The notes: generated by a model from the sequence alone, not told the origin. Positions 1 through 7,436 are shown, numbered from the stretch's first letter. The stretch is DNA of 34,892 nucleotides from Candidatus Magnetominusculus dajiuhuensis (GCA_015233465.1 JADFXP010000027.1:1-34892); one strand, 5' to 3'. Numbers and translations are program-made.

Positions 1-64
1 ATTTTTCTAATATATTACCAAACCCAAACATAGTTTTTCAAACGTTTTATTTGCTTCTATTCTC

Positions 65-94
65 ATGATACAATATGTACTATATGAATGTCAA
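65..94 (-). promoter_or_regulatory. Cassette promoter, copy A (gene lies off the left edge)
   Basis: On the minus strand there is TTGACA, an 18-nt spacer and TATCAT. The spacer holds a TACA-N3-TGTA dyad (69-79). Bases 1-41 are the matching 5' leader and are identical to the leader in front of the secreted gene at 6809. By that spacing the regulated gene should start about 18-19 nt beyond the left edge. It is presumably another secreted paralogue, but none of it is visible. Confidence 0.7.
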
Positions 95-155
95 GAGCTA
101 ATACAATGTTTTTGTAAATATTTTTTATCTCACTTAGACGACTATGAAAATGGAG

Positions 156-199
156 TCAAGACTTATATTTTATAGAAAATAAGAAAATACAAGACTTGA
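156..199 (-). terminator. Imperfect hairpin at the end of cassette 3
   Basis: Arms 156-171 and 184-199 pair at about 14 of 16 positions around a 12-nt loop. The same kind of hairpin (TCAAG.CTT arms) stands at 5074-5124 and, weaker, at 1268-1311, each just ahead of the next cassette promoter. The position suggests transcription termination between cassettes. There is no clean U-tract, so this role is inferred. Confidence 0.4.
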
Positions 200-361
200 A
201 TTCATTTGTATTCCATTAAATAAAAACGGTCGCTGTCCCTTTTTATCCAATTTATCTACAACTGGATTAGTGATTAAAGTTGAATTAGTTATTTTATTAT
301 TTTTGACATATGCTGGTCGATTTAAAGACTTTCCACGAAGTGCACCTGTATTAATTTCCAT
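170..361 (-). CDS. Small hypothetical protein, second gene of cassette 3
   Basis: This is a 63-residue ORF of unknown function. Its ATG lies 1 nt after the TAG stop of the broken secreted gene upstream, and an AAAGGAG ribosome site sits 8 nt before it, so coupled translation is plausible. It occupies the slot that holds a tape-measure gene in the two neighbouring cassettes, but its sequence shows no resemblance to one. Its C-terminal third is encoded by the short dispersed repeat at 224-239 and by the terminator-like hairpin, so the natural 3' end may have been replaced by repeat DNA. There is no signal peptide or membrane segment. It could be a remnant and not a working gene. Confidence 0.4.
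   Translation of the reverse strand: MEINTGALRGKSLNRPAYVKNNKITNSTLITNPVVDKLDKKGQRPFLFNGIQMNSSLVFSYFL
224..239. repeat. Short dispersed repeat (AAACGGTCGCTGTCCC)
   Basis: The same 16 bases occur again at 1772-1787, also near the end of a cassette. The reverse complement (GGGACAGCGACCGTTT) resembles REP-like scraps found next to Y1-type transposases in many bacteria. No such transposase is visible here. Confidence 0.5.
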
Positions 362-362
362 A

Positions 363-1100
363 CTATTTTCTCCTTTGATGATTTTCTTTACTCTTAGGTA
401 TTATACGAAACGTAAGTTCGTATCCTTTAGATCCACTTCTATACTCAGGCCCTTCTGAATTTATTTCTGCTATTTCTAAGGTTATTATTGTTCCAACCAT
501 TTCCCAATGACCTATTTGACCTAACGTTGGAAGTCTAAGTATACTATAAGTTATATCATCACATGTTTGATTCAGTTTATTAACTAATTCCCAAGAAAAT
601 TCCCCCTTATATAAATTTATTTTTTGCAACTGTATTATATTTTTTAATAATTTACGAATAAATTCTGCAAATTTATATCTTGAATGAGGACCGTCTAAAA
701 GATCGTTAACAACGAGCCTTGCCTCTAAAAGATCAGCTCCGTTTTTACTTCCGCTTGCTTGCTAAAAGTAATAATTATTTATACTATGTTTTAATTTATC
801 TTTATTATAAAAAATACGAGTCTTAATAAATTCTGTCCTGCAGGCATATTTCTTGAGATTATTATCAAATTGATACATTGTATAAGTGTCATTGTCAGTC
901 GCTACACAACATGTAAACGGATGAAATGGAGAATGTGAGCTAAGTGTTGATTGAATTTCTGGCTCAGAATTAGTTTCAACCTCAGTATTTTGATCAGGTT
1001 CACCTGAAGCGCAGTTCCCAATACCTATTAAACAGCAATTTAAGATTAGTAAAAATGCAATTGCAATTATTAAATCTCTTTTCTTCGTACTTTTCATCAT
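363..1100 (-). pseudogene. Secreted single-domain paralogue interrupted by an in-frame amber codon
   Basis: The two reading frames 1100-762 and 761-363 are in the same phase and are separated only by a TAG at 762-764. Joined, they give about 245 residues. These comprise a signal peptide (hydrophobic residues about 9-27), a low-complexity E/T/P/Q stretch, then one copy of the domain found twice in the secreted proteins at 3668 and 5556, starting SPFHPFTCC. In those paralogues the position of the amber is a tyrosine inside a YYY run. The frame stays open for 132 codons after the amber, so the mutation is recent or the stop is read through. The start is the ATGATG after AGGAGG, as in the paralogues. 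The function of the domain is not known. Confidence 0.75.
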
Positions 1101-1174
1101 GTTCCTCCTATGGTTGGGGTTTTTCTAATATATTACCAAACCCTATCATAGTTTTTCAACTATTTTCTCATATC

Positions 1175-1205
1175 ATTATAATACAATATGTACTATATAT
1201 GTCAA
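1175..1205 (-). promoter_or_regulatory. Cassette promoter, copy B
   Basis: The minus strand reads TTGACA (1205-1200), then TATTAT with a 16-nt spacer or TATAAT with a 19-nt spacer. The shared TACA-N3-TGTA dyad is at 1182-1192. About 70 nt of leader separate it from the AGGAGG and the ATGATG at 1100. The leader matches copies A, C and D. A regulator binding the dyad would occlude RNA polymerase, but which regulator this is remains unknown. Confidence 0.8.
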
Positions 1206-1267
1206 TAAAAAATATAATATTTGTAATATTTATTATTTAAATTAGATAAAATATTTAAAAGACGTAT

Positions 1268-1311
1268 AATCTTATATTTTTTAAGTTATTACATTGCTAA
1301 AAACTAAGATT
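1268..1311 (-). terminator. Imperfect hairpin after the 101-residue gene
   Basis: Arms 1268-1283 and 1297-1311 pair at about 13 of 15 positions. It lies just downstream of the gene ending at 1332 and upstream of promoter copy B. This is the same relative place as the hairpins at 156-199 and 5074-5124. Confidence 0.35.
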
Positions 1312-1331
1312 TTATCTAATTTATAACTATT

Positions 1332-1637
1332 TTACTCTTTTAAAATAGATTTTAAGATTAGTGATGTATGCACTGCATTTATATCATTTCTTGTCATAAA
1401 CTGGGTCTTTAATGTCTGTATTTTGCAATATTCTTCCAATAATGCCTCTGCAGCATTCGGAAAAAATTCGCAGAAGATATAATATTGACTCCATCCTTGT
1501 TCAAATATTTTTTCGTAGGATTCTCTTGCCTTAGGATCTTGTTTAAAAACTTTATCTGTGATTGTTTCTAATTCTTCTTCAGTCAAGTCGACTGGTTGTT
1601 CTATATTTATGATTTCATTTCTCCAGAAGGTGCCCAT
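1332..1637 (-). CDS. Hypothetical protein (101 aa) at the end of cassette 2
   Basis: I do not recognise this family. The start is taken as the ATG at 1637 (MGTFWRNE) because GGAGG lies about 7 nt before it; the ATG at 1652 overlaps that ribosome site. The protein is acidic, probably helical (a TEEELETI stretch), and has no signal peptide or membrane segment. The ATGGAGG ribosome-site context resembles that of the two tape-measure-like genes (ATGGAGGTATTGTAATG), which suggests common ancestry of the intergenic junctions. It lies about 270 nt downstream of the full-length tape-measure-like gene with a hairpin in between, so it may be only partly co-expressed. A small cytoplasmic accessory protein is one possibility. 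Confidence 0.6.
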   Translation of the reverse strand: MGTFWRNEIINIEQPVDLTEEELETITDKVFKQDPKARESYEKIFEQGWSQYYIFCEFFPNAAEALLEEYCKIQTLKTQFMTRNDINAVHTSLILKSILKE

Positions 1638-1771
1638 GTTGTAAACCTCCATTTATTTATACTTTTTCTATAAATACGTGAACAAATCTGGCTGCTTTGA
1701 CGAATTTACAAGATGCGATTTAAATAAATTGAAAACTTGCATTATCTCTCTCATCATAGTATCTGTTGTAT

Positions 1772-1788
1772 AAACGGTCGCTGTCCCC
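1772..1788. repeat. Short dispersed repeat, second copy
   Basis: It carries the same AAACGGTCGCTGTCCC core as 224-239 and lies in the 271-nt gap between the 101-residue gene and the tape-measure-like gene. Apart from this and the hairpin at 1816-1840 nothing else is seen in that gap. Confidence 0.5.
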
Positions 1789-1815
1789 AATACTGTTCAT
1801 TACAATTGATGATGC

Positions 1816-1840
1816 GGGTTCAAGTTGAAACCTTGAACCC
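1816..1840 (-). terminator. GGGTTCAAG hairpin after the tape-measure-like gene
   Basis: A perfect 9-bp stem, GGGTTCAAG/CTTGAACCC, with a 7-nt loop lies 68 nt past the stop of the gene ending at 1909. The stem and about 40 nt of right flank are shared with 7301-7360. It is a plausible terminator, but the U-tract is weak on the minus strand. Confidence 0.45.
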
Positions 1841-1908
1841 ATTTTATAAATAGGGGGTCTGTAGATTAAAGAGTTTCTGTTTACTATTACCCAATATTAA
1901 GGCAGCTG

Positions 1909-3648
1909 CTACCAACCAAATTTTTTCATGAAAAATTCTTCAAAAGTAAGGGTTGCACCATGTATTTTATATCTTGCTTTATCAAAATTAAAATCAGTCG
2001 CAAGTTTTTTAAACTCTTCTTGTGTTGTCTGCATTGAATATGATTTATCATTAGGTAAATGTAAATCTACTAAATATGTATTACCATTTATTAGCGATCC
2101 ATTTTTCAGATCTGGCAGTTCCGGCATTTTTGGCATTGCTGGCATTTGGAAGTTATTAAGAGAGGCTAAGAAATCAGCGCCCCAACTTTTATTAGCAGCG
2201 CGTGTCATGACAAATTCTCCCCCGCCGACAACATCGCCTTGCTGAGCAAGTCCGCCTGAGGCTTTGGTTTCTGGTTGTGATTCTGGTTGTATTAAACCAG
2301 ATGAAGTTAGAGCAGCGTAACCTGCATCTTTTAATTTATCTTTAAAAGTTTTAATCAAATCATTTAAATTAACCGATATTAAATTAGATAACCCAGAAAA
2401 TGCTGTGTTAATCTCTTTATTTACATCAGCAATCAATTTTTGATCTAATAGTACAACTTCGCCGTTATTTATTGCATCGCGTAGTTGAGAGAGTTTGAGT
2501 GAGTGTTTAATTTCGACTTTTTGAGCGTCAGAGGCTTTGGGCTGCAAAGTTGATTCTGGTTGAATTTTGCCCTTTGTATCTTGAGCAGCTTCAACTATAT
2601 TTGATATACTTAATCCATTAATTTTACCCTTAACCTTAAGGAGAAAGTTTGCTAATTTCTGAAGTGAATTAAAGAATCCCTCGTTAAGAGAACTCAAAAA
2701 ATCACTTATAGACTTATTTGCACGATTTATAGGTTCTTGTAAATTAGCGTCTTGAATAGCTTCATTATGTTGTAGGGTACCTGCCATTATCTTATACGCT
2801 TTATCCGTTGACTTGGCTGGAGTTTTTATGTTTGTCTCATTCTGCTCATATTTACCATTTAGTTTTTTATCGTCAATTATCTCTTTAGCAACATCAAGAT
2901 CTGTACGCGATGGCAATGATTCCTTCAATTTCTCATTTTTGCCATTTTCTATTTCCTCTAATTTTTTCAGTACGCCAGCTAATCCACCTTTTTGAATAGC
3001 ATAGGGAATATCTACTCCAGCAGCTTTATATTTATCAGCATTATTGTATAAATTTTCAAATATACCTTTTAATGCTTTCGCAGAATCTGGAGCTGAAGTA
3101 CCTGCTTTTTTCAGAGTAGATATTGCTGCAAATACATCTTCAATTGGTATCTTTAACTTAGCTGCAATAGGCAATAATCCGTCCATGTTGCCAGCTAACT
3201 CATTAAAACTCATCTTGCCTTGCTTTAGAGTTGTGAATATAGAATCACTGATCTTTCCCGCATCTGTGGCTGGTAATTTATAGGCGTTCATAATCTTTGT
3301 TATAAATTTAGCAGAGGTTGAAGTATCTGTTGCCCCTGCCACTGCTGCCTTTGCTGCAACGCCTAAAACATCTAACGAGTCTTTCGGTTTAACGCCAGCC
3401 GATAAAATATCGTTCAATCCTCCTGCTAATTCGGGTGCGCCTTTTCCGAGCTGTGTAGATAACTTATATACCCCTTCCCATAAACTATCCATTGTTGATT
3501 TAAGGTTAGGGCCTGTTTCATCAAGTTTTGATTTTACTTCAGCCATCTTAGCTTCAAGCGCTATTGCTGAATCTTCTGCATCTTCTAACTTTCCTAAGGT
3601 TTTTTTAGAAGCATATTTTACTGCGGTAATTCCAACAATACCTGCCAT
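1909..3648 (-). CDS. Phage tail tape-measure-like protein, full length (579 aa)
   Basis: Residues about 60-200 have the layout of the TP901 tape-measure core: predicted helices, then SFNELAGNMDGLLPIAAKL and PIEDVFAAISTLKKAG, ending with the S-AKALKGIFENL motif. Residues about 470-500 carry the GEFVMTR..A...GADFLASLN signature typical of tape-measure C-termini, followed by a short beta-rich tail. In phages such proteins set tail length and help DNA entry. At 579 residues this one is short for a long-tailed phage. No other phage structural gene is in view. It follows a secreted protein gene by 19 nt, with the ribosome site in ATGGAGGTATTGTAATG. It has no clear signal peptide. A domesticated or non-phage role is inferred, not shown. 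Confidence 0.8.
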   Translation of the reverse strand: MAGIVGITAVKYASKKTLGKLEDAEDSAIALEAKMAEVKSKLDETGPNLKSTMDSLWEGVYKLSTQLGKGAPELAGGLNDILSAGVKPKDSLDVLGVAAKAAVAGATDTSTSAKFITKIMNAYKLPATDAGKISDSIFTTLKQGKMSFNELAGNMDGLLPIAAKLKIPIEDVFAAISTLKKAGTSAPDSAKALKGIFENLYNNADKYKAAGVDIPYAIQKGGLAGVLKKLEEIENGKNEKLKESLPSRTDLDVAKEIIDDKKLNGKYEQNETNIKTPAKSTDKAYKIMAGTLQHNEAIQDANLQEPINRANKSISDFLSSLNEGFFNSLQKLANFLLKVKGKINGLSISNIVEAAQDTKGKIQPESTLQPKASDAQKVEIKHSLKLSQLRDAINNGEVVLLDQKLIADVNKEINTAFSGLSNLISVNLNDLIKTFKDKLKDAGYAALTSSGLIQPESQPETKASGGLAQQGDVVGGGEFVMTRAANKSWGADFLASLNNFQMPAMPKMPELPDLKNGSLINGNTYLVDLHLPNDKSYSMQTTQEEFKKLATDFNFDKARYKIHGATLTFEEFFMKKFGW

Positions 3649-3667
3649 TACAATACCTCCATATGTT

Positions 3668-4909
3668 TTATTTAGACCTGTCTTGATCTATTTTAAACTT
3701 GATAATTTGCGTATCAAGATTTAATGGTTGCGTAGATTCTTTTTCCACTGTTATCCTTACGCCCATAGTTGTCCATACTTCTTTTTGCACATTTGTAGGG
3801 CTAATAATCTTATTATTAATTTTATCCATTATAGTTTTTAATTCTTTTTCTGAGATTTGGTATGACCCCACTGCCTGCATGTTAACAACGACTTTCAATA
3901 GATTACAAGCCATTTTTGCAAACTTTTTTCTTGAGCTATCAGCAAGATTAAAGTCCCTAATGGTCAAGTCTAATCCTAAGGTATTTGTTTCATTCTTCTC
4001 ACCCTCAGCATAATAATACAGAAAATTAGTTGTCCTTTTAAAGTAAGGTTCATCAACCACCAGTCCAGTCTCAATATTAATTTCATCAGTAATACATCTA
4101 TAAACTCCAATAAACTCATATTGATTACTAAGTTTAAATCCTTTCATAAGGTTGCAACTATTTTTTGGATTAAATGGAGATTCTTCAAAATGTGCAGGAG
4201 CAGCCTCCAATTTATCTTTGACAAATATTTTTGGTTGTAACTCTACTGTATTTTTTGTAGGAGAATTGTCTTGAGATATGGTAAAATGATATTCAAACTC
4301 ATAAAGACTTGCGTCAGGATATTTTTGATTAAGGTTAAGTATATTTAATGTTATCTTCATTCCTAATATTTCCCATCTTCCATTTTTAATCCAACTAATA
4401 TCATGATCTATTTCTTTTATTATACTATCTATTTTCTGATATGGGACACTACATTGCTTAATCTTTGCCTGCGAAATAACTACCTTTTTCAATAAATTGT
4501 GAGCTGTTTTTAAAAACTTCATATCTGCATAATCAGGAGAAAAATAACCATTAAGTTTTACGGATAATCTTAAAGATTTTGCCTCATTTTTTGTACCTAT
4601 TGCATTATAATAAATATAACTAGGAATAAAGTGAGCGTTATCTTTATTTAAAGGTTCAATATAAATGGCATTTGAGATACATGAATAATTTGATTGTCCC
4701 TCTATCAAACTATACTGCCGTTCAAGTTCAAATTCAGGAAGAAGATTACAACTATTTTTAGGATTAAATGGAGAATCTGGTGGAAGTGTAGATTGAATAG
4801 ATTCTGTAACGGCAAAACAACTCTGCATATTGTAAGTGGAAATAATGGCAAATAATACTATGATAACTACCTTAAGGTAAAACCTTGTTATTTTCAGCTT
4901 TTTCATCAT
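3668..4909 (-). CDS. Secreted protein with two tandem cysteine-paired domains (paralogue 1)
   Basis: The start is placed at the ATGATG directly after AGGAGG (413 aa); an ATG 48 nt upstream lacks a ribosome site and would spoil the signal peptide. Residues 1-33 form a type I signal peptide (lysines, hydrophobic core, probable cleavage after SCFA). Two homologous domains of about 170-190 residues follow. Each opens with SPFNPKNSCNL, has a second cysteine about 22-25 residues later (YSC or YRC), an aromatic YIYYNA/FLYYYA strand, a K-FAKMACNLLK-type helix and a closing W-(T/I)-G(M/V)-T strand. The two conserved cysteines suggest a disulfide formed outside the cytoplasm. The family is not recognised. 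The protein is close to that at 5556-6809, and the tape-measure-like gene follows in the same transcript. Confidence 0.8.
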   Translation of the reverse strand: MMKKLKITRFYLKVVIIVLFAIISTYNMQSCFAVTESIQSTLPPDSPFNPKNSCNLLPEFELERQYSLIEGQSNYSCISNAIYIEPLNKDNAHFIPSYIYYNAIGTKNEAKSLRLSVKLNGYFSPDYADMKFLKTAHNLLKKVVISQAKIKQCSVPYQKIDSIIKEIDHDISWIKNGRWEILGMKITLNILNLNQKYPDASLYEFEYHFTISQDNSPTKNTVELQPKIFVKDKLEAAPAHFEESPFNPKNSCNLMKGFKLSNQYEFIGVYRCITDEINIETGLVVDEPYFKRTTNFLYYYAEGEKNETNTLGLDLTIRDFNLADSSRKKFAKMACNLLKVVVNMQAVGSYQISEKELKTIMDKINNKIISPTNVQKEVWTTMGVRITVEKESTQPLNLDTQIIKFKIDQDRSK

Positions 4910-4985
4910 GTTCCTCCTATAGTTGTGGTTTTCATATACTATACCAAACCTCACCATAGTATTTCAACTATTTTCTCATGTCATT

Positions 4986-5015
4986 ATAATACAATATGTA
5001 CCATATAAATGTCAA
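4986..5015 (-). promoter_or_regulatory. Cassette promoter, copy C
   Basis: The minus strand has TTGACA, an 18-nt spacer and TATTAT. The TACA-N3-TGTA dyad at 4990-5000 overlaps the edge of the -10 element. It drives the secreted gene that starts at 4909. Confidence 0.8.
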
Positions 5016-5073
5016 CAATAAATAAATATTTGTAATATTTTTTGATTAAATTGGTTACAATATTAAAATGATG

Positions 5074-5124
5074 TCAAGTCTTATATCTTTACATGGTACT
5101 AAATTGCTAAAATACAAGATTTGA
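5074..5124 (-). terminator. Imperfect hairpin at the end of cassette 1
   Basis: Arms 5074-5086 and 5112-5124 pair at 11 of 13 positions. The stop codon of the truncated tape-measure-like gene falls in the loop. It is homologous in place and sequence to 156-199. Confidence 0.4.
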
Positions 5125-5536
5125 CCAAATTTGTAACCTTTCCCGCATCAGTGGCTGGTAATTTATAGGCGTTCATAATCTCAGTTATAAATTTAGCAGA
5201 GGTAGAGGTATTTGTTGCCCCTGCGACTGCTGCCTTTGCAGAAACGCCTAAAACTCCTAATGAGTCTTTCGGTTTAATATTAGCGTCTATTATCTCGTTT
5301 AATCCGTCTGCTAATTCGGTTATGTTTTTCCCAACCCTTGGCGATAACTCGACTATCCCTGCCTTTAAACTATCCATGGTTGATTTGAGTTTATCGCCTG
5401 TTTCGTCAAGCTTTGATTTTATTTCAGTCATCTTGTATTCAAATGCTGCCGCTGAATCATCTGCCTCTTTGACTCTTCCTAATGCGTTTTGACCAGCACC
5501 TACTACTACATTACCTGCAATACCTGCTCCTACCAT
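5099..5536 (-). CDS. Truncated tape-measure-like protein (145 aa)
   Basis: It is closely related to the first quarter of the 579-residue protein at 1909-3648 up to the shared KLPATDAGK. It then switches abruptly to a 12-residue tail (VTNLVKSC...) that is encoded by the conserved cassette-end hairpin. About 440 residues are missing, including most of the TP901 core and the GEFV motif. This looks like a recombination or deletion between the coding region and the cassette 3' flank. The ribosome site and start (ATGGAGG...TAATG) are intact and lie 19 nt after the secreted gene, so the short protein is probably still made. It may be a relic, or a short helical partner of the full-length protein. 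Confidence 0.65.
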   Translation of the reverse strand: MVGAGIAGNVVVGAGQNALGRVKEADDSAAAFEYKMTEIKSKLDETGDKLKSTMDSLKAGIVELSPRVGKNITELADGLNEIIDANIKPKDSLGVLGVSAKAAVAGATNTSTSAKFITEIMNAYKLPATDAGKVTNLVKSCILAI

Positions 5537-5555
5537 TACAATACCTCCATAAGTT

Positions 5556-6809
5556 TTATTTAGACCTGTCTTGATCTATTTTTAATGATATTTCTTGTAT
5601 ATCGTGATCAAATCGTTGAGATGATTTATTTTCAAGTGTTATCCTTACTCCTATTATTGTCCATACTTTTCTTTTTTGTTCTTTCGTAGGATCAATAATC
5701 TTATTATTGATCTCATTAAAGATTGTATTTAATTCTCTGTCTGGTATAGGGCATGGTTTGACATTTGCCTGCATAGTAATTACGTCCCTCAATAAATTAC
5801 AAGCCATTTTTGCATACTTCTTTCTTGTGTTGTCAGCTATATCAAGGTCCATTACCGTTAAGTATAACCCTAGAGATGTTGCTTCATACTTCTCGCCCTT
5901 TACAAAATAGTAGAAATAATTAGTTGACCTATAAAGGTAAGATTCATCAATAATATGTCCAGTCTCTATATTAATATCATCTGTATTACAGCTATAGCCA
6001 TTAATAAACTCATATTGATGACTAATATTAAATCCTTTCATAAGGCCGCAGCTATTTTTAGGATTAAATGGAGATTCTTCAAAATGTGCAGGAGCAATTT
6101 CTAATTTATCTTTGACAAATGTTTTTGGTTGTAACTCTATTGTCTTTTTTATTCGAGAGTTGTCTTGAGATATGATAAAATGATATTCAAACTCATAAAG
6201 ACTAGCGTCTGGATATTTAAGATTAAGATTAAGTATATTTAATGTTACCTTCATTCCTAATATTTCCCATTTTCCATTTTTAATCCAACTAGTATTATGG
6301 TCTATTTCTTTTAATATAGAATCTAATTTCTTATATGGAACATTGCATTGTTTAATCTTTGCCTGCGAAATAACTATCTTTTTCAATAGATTATGAGCTG
6401 TTTTTAGAAATTTCATATCTGCGTAATCTGGTGAAAAATAACCATTAAGTTTTACGTTTAATATTAAAGATTTTGCCTCATTCTTTGTGCCTATTGCGTT
6501 ATAATATATATAGCTTGGCACATCATGCGGGCTATTTTTATCTATAGGTTCAATATAAATGGCATTTGAAATACAAGAATAATCTGATTGTCCCTCTATC
6601 AAACTATACTGCCGTTCAAGTTCAAATTCAGGAAGAAGGTTGCAGCTATTATTAGGATTAAATGGAGAATCTGCTGGGAGATTCGACTGATTTGTCTCTG
6701 TAACTGCAACGCAACTGTGGACATCGTAAATTGAAATTAATATAATGGCGCATAATAATGAGATAACTGCCTTGAGACTAAAACTTACTACCCTTTGTTT
6801 GTTCATCAT
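5556..6809 (-). CDS. Secreted protein with two tandem cysteine-paired domains (paralogue 2)
   Basis: This 417-residue protein starts at ATGATG after AGGAGG. Its signal peptide ends near SCVA. It carries the same two-domain layout as the protein at 3668-4909 (SPFNPNNSCNLL...YSC and SPFNPKNSCGLM...YSC, then FYYFVKGEK and KYAKMACNLL). The N-terminal domain is almost identical to its paralogue, while the C-terminal domain and tail have diverged more, so the halves evolve at different rates. An extra cysteine (IKQC, VKPC) follows the central helix in both domains. It is presumably exported to the periplasm or cell surface. The function is unknown. It is co-transcribed with the truncated tape-measure-like gene 19 nt downstream. 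Confidence 0.8.
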   Translation of the reverse strand: MMNKQRVVSFSLKAVISLLCAIILISIYDVHSCVAVTETNQSNLPADSPFNPNNSCNLLPEFELERQYSLIEGQSDYSCISNAIYIEPIDKNSPHDVPSYIYYNAIGTKNEAKSLILNVKLNGYFSPDYADMKFLKTAHNLLKKIVISQAKIKQCNVPYKKLDSILKEIDHNTSWIKNGKWEILGMKVTLNILNLNLKYPDASLYEFEYHFIISQDNSRIKKTIELQPKTFVKDKLEIAPAHFEESPFNPKNSCGLMKGFNISHQYEFINGYSCNTDDINIETGHIIDESYLYRSTNYFYYFVKGEKYEATSLGLYLTVMDLDIADNTRKKYAKMACNLLRDVITMQANVKPCPIPDRELNTIFNEINNKIIDPTKEQKRKVWTIIGVRITLENKSSQRFDHDIQEISLKIDQDRSK

Positions 6810-6888
6810 GTTCCTCCTAAGGTTGGGATTTTTCTAATATATTACCAAACCCAAACATAGTTTTTCAATTAGTTTTGGTTCTAGTATT

Positions 6889-6918
6889 ATAGTACATTAT
6901 GTATTGTGTGAATGTCAA
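6889..6918 (-). promoter_or_regulatory. Cassette promoter, copy D
   Basis: The minus strand has TTGACA, an 18-nt spacer and TACTAT. Here the dyad is a cleaner inverted repeat (TACAT-t-ATGTA, 6893-6903). The 41-nt leader at 6828-6868 is identical to bases 1-41 of the window. Confidence 0.8.
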
Positions 6919-6964
6919 GGGGGTAATACATTTTTCTTGTAAGTTTTTTAGTTCATATTAAAAT

Positions 6965-7178
6965 GAGCAGATAATATCTCACTTAATCCTTCAGTTAATT
7001 CAATTACGTTTTTCCCGAACTTTGTAGATAAATCATATACCCCTTTCCATAAATTATCCATTGTAGATTTTAGTTCAGAGCCTTTCTTCCTTGATTTTTG
7101 ATTTTACTTCAGCCATCTTAGCTTCAAGCGCTACTGCTGAATCTTCTGCATCTTCTAACTTTCCTATGGTTTTTTAAT
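6965..7178 (-). pseudogene. Stranded 5' fragment of a tape-measure-like gene
   Basis: The minus strand from 7178 to 6965 aligns closely with the first about 75 codons of the gene at 1909-3648. The KLEDAEDSA, ALEAKMAEVKSK and DNLWKG-type stretches are all recognisable. It has lost the start codon, carries an indel near 7080-7095 that breaks the frame, and stops before the TP901 core. No leader or secreted gene precedes it. It marks a further, destroyed cassette. The rest of the gap 6919-7300 shows nothing recognisable. Confidence 0.75.
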
Positions 7179-7300
7179 AAAGCAAAAAACAGGATACTTT
7201 TGATTATTTATAGAGGGGGGCATTTTTATATGTAATAATTGAATAAGGTTTGAAGGGTAGTAGAATTTAGCGGAAAGTGTAATTTTTGAAAGGTCAATTT

Positions 7301-7337
7301 TAAAGTGGGTTCAAGTTGTAATCTTGAACCCACTTTA
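7301..7337 (-). terminator. 15-bp perfect hairpin, GGGTTCAAG family
   Basis: The stem 7301-7315/7323-7337 is perfect, with a 7-nt loop and A/T-rich flanks on both sides. It lies 100 nt past the lectin stop, so it may end that transcript. The sequence is shared with 1816-1840. Confidence 0.5.
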
Positions 7338-7436
7338 TAAATAAGTATAAATTAAAGAGTGTTTATTCCTGAATTTCACGTATTTCTACAATTATGTAAA
7401 ATAAGTGACCGATTTTAAATAATATGTATTACAATA

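Noticed and set aside
762..764. General reassignment of TAG to an amino acid
   Set aside because: Other genes, including this one, end at TAG where the protein family ends. A single nonsense mutation or local readthrough is simpler.
3668..4957. Longer start for secreted paralogue 1 (ATG at 4957)
   Set aside because: There is no ribosome site, it would place 16 polar residues before the signal peptide, and the conserved AGGAGG-aac-ATGATG is at 4909.
1..7180. Ordinary prophage
   Set aside because: Only tape-measure-like genes are recognisable. There is no terminase, portal, capsid, other tail, lysis or integrase gene, and each tape-measure-like gene is paired with a signal-peptide protein. 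A prophage beyond the left edge cannot be excluded.
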